Assembly: GCA_015056105.1 (NCBI GenBank)
Contig: SVGX01000020.1
Span: 1 to 34,007, forward strand
Source of the DNA: Clostridiales bacterium
GTDB lineage: Bacteria; Bacillota; Clostridia; Christensenellales; CAG-138
Direction: 5' to 3'
DNA length: 34,007 nt
This document shows positions 30,574 to 34,007 of the stretch, piece after piece. The notes beneath the pieces were generated by a model, which worked only from the letters and a program-made list of their open reading frames with translations, ran no database searches and was not told where the DNA came from. Numbering within the stretch: position 1 is the first letter of the stretch; each line of letters opens with the position of its first letter. The position numbers and the translations under genes are program-made.

Positions 30574-31624
30574 CGATCTCACCACTCTTTCTCATTCTGT
30601 CAATACGGGCCTGAAGCACTGCAGGCAGCTCCACTTTGGGTGCCTTGGGATGCAGCAGCCAGGTAGCCGCATAATGGGTGTCGGAAAGTTTGAAGTAAGG
30701 CGGTTCCTGCTCGTAGTCGATCTTGAGCGCATAACGGTTACGGGCCGCAAAAGCATCACCCTTGGGAGGATGGATCATGTTCGGCGGGGTACCCGGGATG
30801 GCAAGCAGACGCTCGTTGGTCTGCAGGTCAGGCATGGAGCTGAGGAGCGCCCAGGTGTACGGGTGGGCAGGCTTGAAGAAGATTTCTTCGCTGGTGCCGG
30901 TCTCAACGATCTTACCCGCATACATCACGTTCACGCGGTCCGCCATGTTCGCCACAACGCCAAGGTCATGGGTAATGAAGATAACGGAAAGGTTGCGCTC
31001 ACGCTTGATCTTGTTGATGAGCTCAAGGATCTTCGCCTGAACGGTAACGTCAAGGGCGGTGGTGGGCTCGTCGCAGATCAGGATCTCCGGGTCACCGGCA
31101 AGGGCAATGGCGATAACAATACGCTGGCGCATACCGCCGGAGAACTGGAACGGATACTGATCGAAGCGCAGCTCGGGCTGCGGAATGCCGACAGCACGCA
31201 TCAGGTCAAGCGCCTTTTCCTTGGCGGCTTCCTTGGTCATTTTCTTATCGTTGATCAGAAGGACTTCGGTGATCTGCTTGCCGATCTTCATGATCGGGTT
31301 CAGCGCACTCAGCGGATCCTGGAAGATAAGGCCGATGCGGTTGCCGCGGATGTGGTGGAAGTCTTCCTCGGTGACCTTGGTAAGATCCATGCCGTCATAC
31401 TCGATGCGGCCATCTTCGATGATGGCGTTACCGGCAAGGATACCCATGATTGCCTTAATGCTGACGGACTTACCGGAGCCGGACTCGCCGACGATGGCAA
31501 CAGTCTCGCCGCGCTTGACGTCGAAGCTGACGCCGCGTACGGCTTTCACAAGGCCGCCGTATGCACGGAAGGAGATGCGAAGGTCTTCAACCTTCAAAAC
31601 GGTTTCTTGCTTGATGTTTTCCAT
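30566..31624 (-). CDS. oppD: Oligopeptide/dipeptide ABC transporter ATP-binding protein OppD/DppD
   Basis: A 352-residue ATPase with Walker [13 protein letters not shown] (about 44-55), signature [16 protein letters not shown] and Walker [21 protein letters not shown]. The C-terminal domain begins at [27 protein letters not shown]. In most homologues this reads GCxFxxRCxYAxxxC; here every cysteine of that motif is replaced, as in the partner OppF. GAGAGGAG lies before the ATG, three bases after the oppC stop. Paired with OppF it forms a heterodimeric ATPase. The peptide range cannot be read here because the binding protein is mostly outside the window. Confidence 0.95.
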   Translation of the reverse strand: MENIKQETVLKVEDLRISFRAYGGLVKAVRGVSFDVKRGETVAIVGESGSGKSVSIKAIMGILAGNAIIEDGRIEYDGMDLTKVTEEDFHHIRGNRIGLIFQDPLSALNPIMKIGKQITEVLLINDKKMTKEAAKEKALDLMRAVGIPQPELRFDQYPFQFSGGMRQRIVIAIALAGDPEILICDEPTTALDVTVQAKILELINKIKRERNLSVIFITHDLGVVANMADRVNVMYAGKIVETGTSEEIFFKPAHPYTWALLSSMPDLQTNERLLAIPGTPPNMIHPPKGDAFAARNRYALKIDYEQEPPYFKLSDTHYAATWLLHPKAPKVELPAVLQARIDRMRKSGEIDG

Positions 31625-31627
31625 ATC

Positions 31628-32779
31628 TTACTCCTCTCCGCGCTGAGAAGGATCGAGCGCGTCTCTGAGGCCATTCGCGAACAGGTTGAACGCGATCATC
31701 AGGAGGGAGATGAGAATGGCCGGGAACAGCGTCTGGTTCGGGTACTGCAGAAGTACATTCTGGCCATCAGCAAGAAGGATACCGATGGAAGGCTCCGGCG
31801 GGCTGATACCAAGACCGATATACGCAAGGAAGGATTCCGAGAAGATGGCGCCGGGGATGGCGATCATCGCACGGGTGATGAGGGGACCAACGGTGTTGGG
31901 CAGGATGTGCCTGAAGATGAGGGTGATATCCTTAACGCCGAGGGTACGGGCAGCAAGCACATATTCACGGCCCTTGAAGCGGTAGAACTGGGCACGGATC
32001 AGACGGGAAGTGCCGATCCAGCCCGTTACGCACAGCGCAAGGATGATGGAGAACATGCCTGGCCCAAGAAGGATCATGAAGAGGATCGTCATGACGATGT
32101 AGGGAAGGCCGTCGAGAACTTCCGCAAAGTGAGTCATGAGCATATCCACCTTGCCGCCGTAGTAGCCGGAGATCGCGCCGTAGATAACGCCGATGATCAC
32201 GTTGGTCACAACGGAGAAGAAGGCGATCAGCAGGGAGATACGGGTACCGCGGAACAGACGGGTCATCAGGTCACGGCCGAGGTAGTCGGTACCGAACCAA
32301 TGATACTGGCCTTCCGGAACACCAAGGTACTTGTAGTAGTCTACCTTTACGTCCACAACGGGGGTGCCCTTGTACTCGTATTCGTTTACGATCTCAATGA
32401 TGCAGCCCTCGGGAAAACGGTCGGGGTCTTCAAGGCTGGAAGCCTTGCGGTTAGTCAGAACACGGCTGCCGTCGGCAATCCCGAGCTTTTCGATGCCCGG
32501 GATCTTCGGGGGCAGATTCTTGAAGGAAACGTTCTGCTCATCGTACTTATAGCCGGTGAAGAACGGCACGATCAGAGCAGCAATGATGATCGCCACGATG
32601 ATGTAAAGGGAGATCATGGTAGGCTTGCTCTTACCCATACGACGCATGGCGTCCTTAAAGAAGCCGATAGGTTCCGTCTTAAACTTTTCGTCCTTAATAT
32701 TTTCCCGCTCAACAAGTTCAAACTGCTCTGCAGGGATATTGAGGATCTCTTCCGGGATGTTATGATCGATATACTTCAT
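31628..32779 (-). CDS. oppC: Oligopeptide/dipeptide ABC transporter permease OppC/DppC, with extended external loop
   Basis: A 383-residue permease, longer than the usual 290-340. The N-terminal tail (1-50) is cytoplasmic and TM1 spans about 56-76. The conserved HWFGTDYLGRD motif comes only at residue 160, leaving about 84 residues outside the membrane (FKNLPPKIPGIEKLGIADG...), against roughly 40 in typical homologues. Five further membrane segments follow. The EAA-type coupling motif is ILPNTVGPLITRAMIAIPGAIFSESFLAYIGLG. It overlaps oppB by four bases (ATGA). The long loop probably touches the binding protein. Confidence 0.94.
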   Translation of the reverse strand: MKYIDHNIPEEILNIPAEQFELVERENIKDEKFKTEPIGFFKDAMRRMGKSKPTMISLYIIVAIIIAALIVPFFTGYKYDEQNVSFKNLPPKIPGIEKLGIADGSRVLTNRKASSLEDPDRFPEGCIIEIVNEYEYKGTPVVDVKVDYYKYLGVPEGQYHWFGTDYLGRDLMTRLFRGTRISLLIAFFSVVTNVIIGVIYGAISGYYGGKVDMLMTHFAEVLDGLPYIVMTILFMILLGPGMFSIILALCVTGWIGTSRLIRAQFYRFKGREYVLAARTLGVKDITLIFRHILPNTVGPLITRAMIAIPGAIFSESFLAYIGLGISPPEPSIGILLADGQNVLLQYPNQTLFPAILISLLMIAFNLFANGLRDALDPSQRGEE

Positions 32780-33729
32780 TCTTTCCGGCCTCCAATTCTG
32801 ATGCGCGGGTCGATGATACCGTAGGAGATATCAATGATCAGCACGGTGCACAGGGAAATGGCAGAGTAGAAGATCAGAAGCGCAACGGTCAGGAAGTGGT
32901 CGCCCGCAAGGATGGAGTCGATGAGCTGGCCGCCCATGCCGGGAACGGCAAACATCTTTTCCACAACGAGGGAGCCGCCCATAACGCCCGTGATCAGCGG
33001 GATGATGGTGTTGGCAATCGGGACGAGGGAGTTCCTGAACGCATGGCGAACCGTAGCCTGCGCACGGGTAAGACCCTTGGTGCGTGCAAGCAGCAGGTAC
33101 TCGGAAGACAGGGTCTCGATCAATTCACCGCGGAGGTAACGCGCAATGGTCGCGATCGGGTTGAGCGCCAGCGCGATGATAGGCAGTGTAAGGGAGTGCA
33201 TCATCGCTGCAAAGCTGCCGGCTGCCGAGTCATACAGAGTCGGGAACAGGGGGAGCTTGAATGTAAATGTATACTGCAGCAACGACGCAAATACAAAGGA
33301 CGGCACGGAGATACAGATTACGATCAGGAAGGAGATCAGCGTATCGATCCACTTGCCGCGCTTCAGCGCCGCGATGGTACCAACGATGATACCCATCGGG
33401 ATAGAGAACAGCAACGATACCACGTTGAGCAATACCGTAGGCGGAATGCGGCTTTCGATGATCTCGAAAGCGGACATGCCCGGGCGGATCTTGACGGATG
33501 TACCGAAATCGCCCTCGGTAATAATACCTTCGATAAAGTAGTAGTACTGCATATACATCGGTTTATCCAGATGCATCTGCTCTTCCAACATTTTCTGGAT
33601 CGTCGGATGCACGTCGGGGTGCTCGAAAATGCTCATCGGCATAAGACGAATGATCCAGAAGGAAAGCGTCATGACGAGGAACAGCGTTAAAAGCATTGCC
33701 CCGAAACGCCCAAGGATATATTTGAACAT
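32776..33729 (-). CDS. oppB: Oligopeptide/dipeptide ABC transporter permease OppB/DppB
   Basis: I start at the ATG at 33729 (MFKYILGRFGAMLLTLFLVM, 317 residues) with GGGAGG five bases upstream; the track start four codons earlier overlaps that site. Six membrane segments are visible, the first at about residues 8-30. The large external loop contains DKPMYMQYYYFIEGIITEGDFG, the family's LDxPxxxQY...GDxG pattern. The coupling loop is FRNSLVPIANTIIPLITGVMGGSLVVEKMFAVPGMG. It is the first permease gene of the operon, about 130 bases after the binding protein gene, separated from it by two hairpins. Confidence 0.95.
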   Translation of the reverse strand: MFKYILGRFGAMLLTLFLVMTLSFWIIRLMPMSIFEHPDVHPTIQKMLEEQMHLDKPMYMQYYYFIEGIITEGDFGTSVKIRPGMSAFEIIESRIPPTVLLNVVSLLFSIPMGIIVGTIAALKRGKWIDTLISFLIVICISVPSFVFASLLQYTFTFKLPLFPTLYDSAAGSFAAMMHSLTLPIIALALNPIATIARYLRGELIETLSSEYLLLARTKGLTRAQATVRHAFRNSLVPIANTIIPLITGVMGGSLVVEKMFAVPGMGGQLIDSILAGDHFLTVALLIFYSAISLCTVLIIDISYGIIDPRIRIGGRKE

Positions 33730-33749
33730 GTTTCCTCCCATCTTTCTAA

Positions 33750-33825
33750 CAGGGCTGCGTTATTAAGCGCAGCCCTGCCAGACTTGTTCAGGTCAATAGG
33801 GTGTGCTGCCGCTTACGCGGCAGCA
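33750..33825 (-). other. Two hairpins between oppA and oppB
   Basis: On the minus strand, GCTGCCGC-GTAA-GCGGCAGC (33824-33805; nine base pairs with the flanking T-A) comes first. CAGGGCTGCG-CTTAATAA-CGCAGCCCTG (33777-33750, ten perfect base pairs) comes second. No U-tract follows either. Such intergenic hairpins commonly protect the upstream message, leaving more binding protein than permease. Confidence 0.8.
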
Positions 33826-33857
33826 ACCAATGTTTCAGTGCTCGTTAAGAGTATGCC

Positions 33858-34007
33858 TTACTCAGCGAAATCGCCGAATTCGGTACCCCAACCAAAGCTG
33901 GGAACGTACTCGTCAACGGGGAGGATGAGCTTGTCGTTGAAGATGTCATAAGCAACATCCTGAACGATCGGGATGTGGATGACAACGTCAAGATAGTGCT
34001 CTTCGAG
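33858..34007 (-). CDS. oppA: Oligopeptide-binding lipoprotein OppA, C-terminal end only
   Basis: Not in the ORF track because its start lies beyond the window. The minus strand from 34007 reads 49 codons in frame (LEEHYLDVVIHIPIVQDVAY, then DIFNDKL...VPSFGWGTEFG, DFAE) before TAA at 33860. Position as the gene before oppB, and the aromatic-rich ending, fit a solute-binding protein of the SBP_bac_5 family, which delivers peptides to OppBC. Too little is visible to judge ligand or family subgroup; DppA is an equal alternative. Confidence 0.75.
   Translation of the reverse strand, partial: LEEHYLDVVIHIPIVQDVAYDIFNDKLILPVDEYVPSFGWGTEFGDFAE

Noticed and set aside
30650-32824. 724-codon plus-strand ORF opposite oppD and oppC
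   Set aside because: Shadow of the opp genes, with the same low-information composition and no recognisable domain.
1-34007. CRISPR arrays, insertion sequences, tRNA or rRNA genes, prophage
   Set aside because: Reading both strands I saw no regularly spaced repeats, transposase or integrase motifs, tRNA cloverleaf signatures or rRNA sequence.

Overview
The window looks like a chromosomal segment of an endospore-forming anaerobe of the class Clostridia (Bacillota). It carries spoIIGA-sigE, rubrerythrin, the pnp-ylxY-M16 protease gene order, strong AGGAGG-type ribosome binding sites, and many U-tract terminators, in DNA that is G+C-rich by eye. Species cannot be named from sequence alone. No tRNA, rRNA, CRISPR array, transposase or phage gene was seen.

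Layout, left to right. Bases 1-3344 (minus): partial M16 peptidase, a NodB-like YlxY and polynucleotide phosphorylase. Bases 3513-5585 (minus): an iscR-iscS-iscU iron-sulfur operon with a clear promoter and terminator. Bases 5744-9919 (minus): single genes for a PepV-type dipeptidase, a DUF819 membrane protein, a VanX-type dipeptidase and a zinc-ribbon protein. The zinc-ribbon gene is preceded by a roughly 209-nt segment whose ends pair, which I read as an unassigned structured RNA. Bases 10300-12366: a YwlG/DUF436 protein (minus), rubrerythrin (plus) and an A+T-rich GrpB-family gene (minus). Bases 12511-13987 (minus): spoIIGA and sigE, with an unusually long out-of-frame overlap. Bases 14160-15285 (plus): a YhbD-like regulator and a bactofilin-like protein behind a two-palindrome operator. 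Bases 15343-18631: asnA (minus), then an LCP-family protein and a GNAT acetyltransferase (plus). Bases 18692-21370 (minus): an MsmX/UgpC-type sugar ABC ATPase, a second GNAT and a TIM-barrel isomerase-like protein.

The most coherent module is at 21525-26614. Two cobalamin-class riboswitches lie back to back and each ends in its own terminator. The minus-strand one controls a small lipoprotein with a DUF4430 (transcobalamin-C-like) domain. The plus-strand one controls ecfT, a fused double ATPase (ecfA-ecfA'), a DUF2284 cysteine-rich protein and an ECF S component. Together they read as a B12-regulated corrinoid capture and uptake locus in which the surface lipoprotein may pass B12 to the ECF importer.

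The right end holds a decayed OppF/DppF fragment, a KDPG/KHG aldolase, a GntR(YtrA)-ABC-permease operon with a clear operator over its promoter, and a minus-strand oppA(partial)-oppB-oppC-oppD-oppF peptide-transport operon. Two hairpins separate oppA from oppB. Long ORFs opposite pnp, opp, pepV and other genes are shadows and are omitted.
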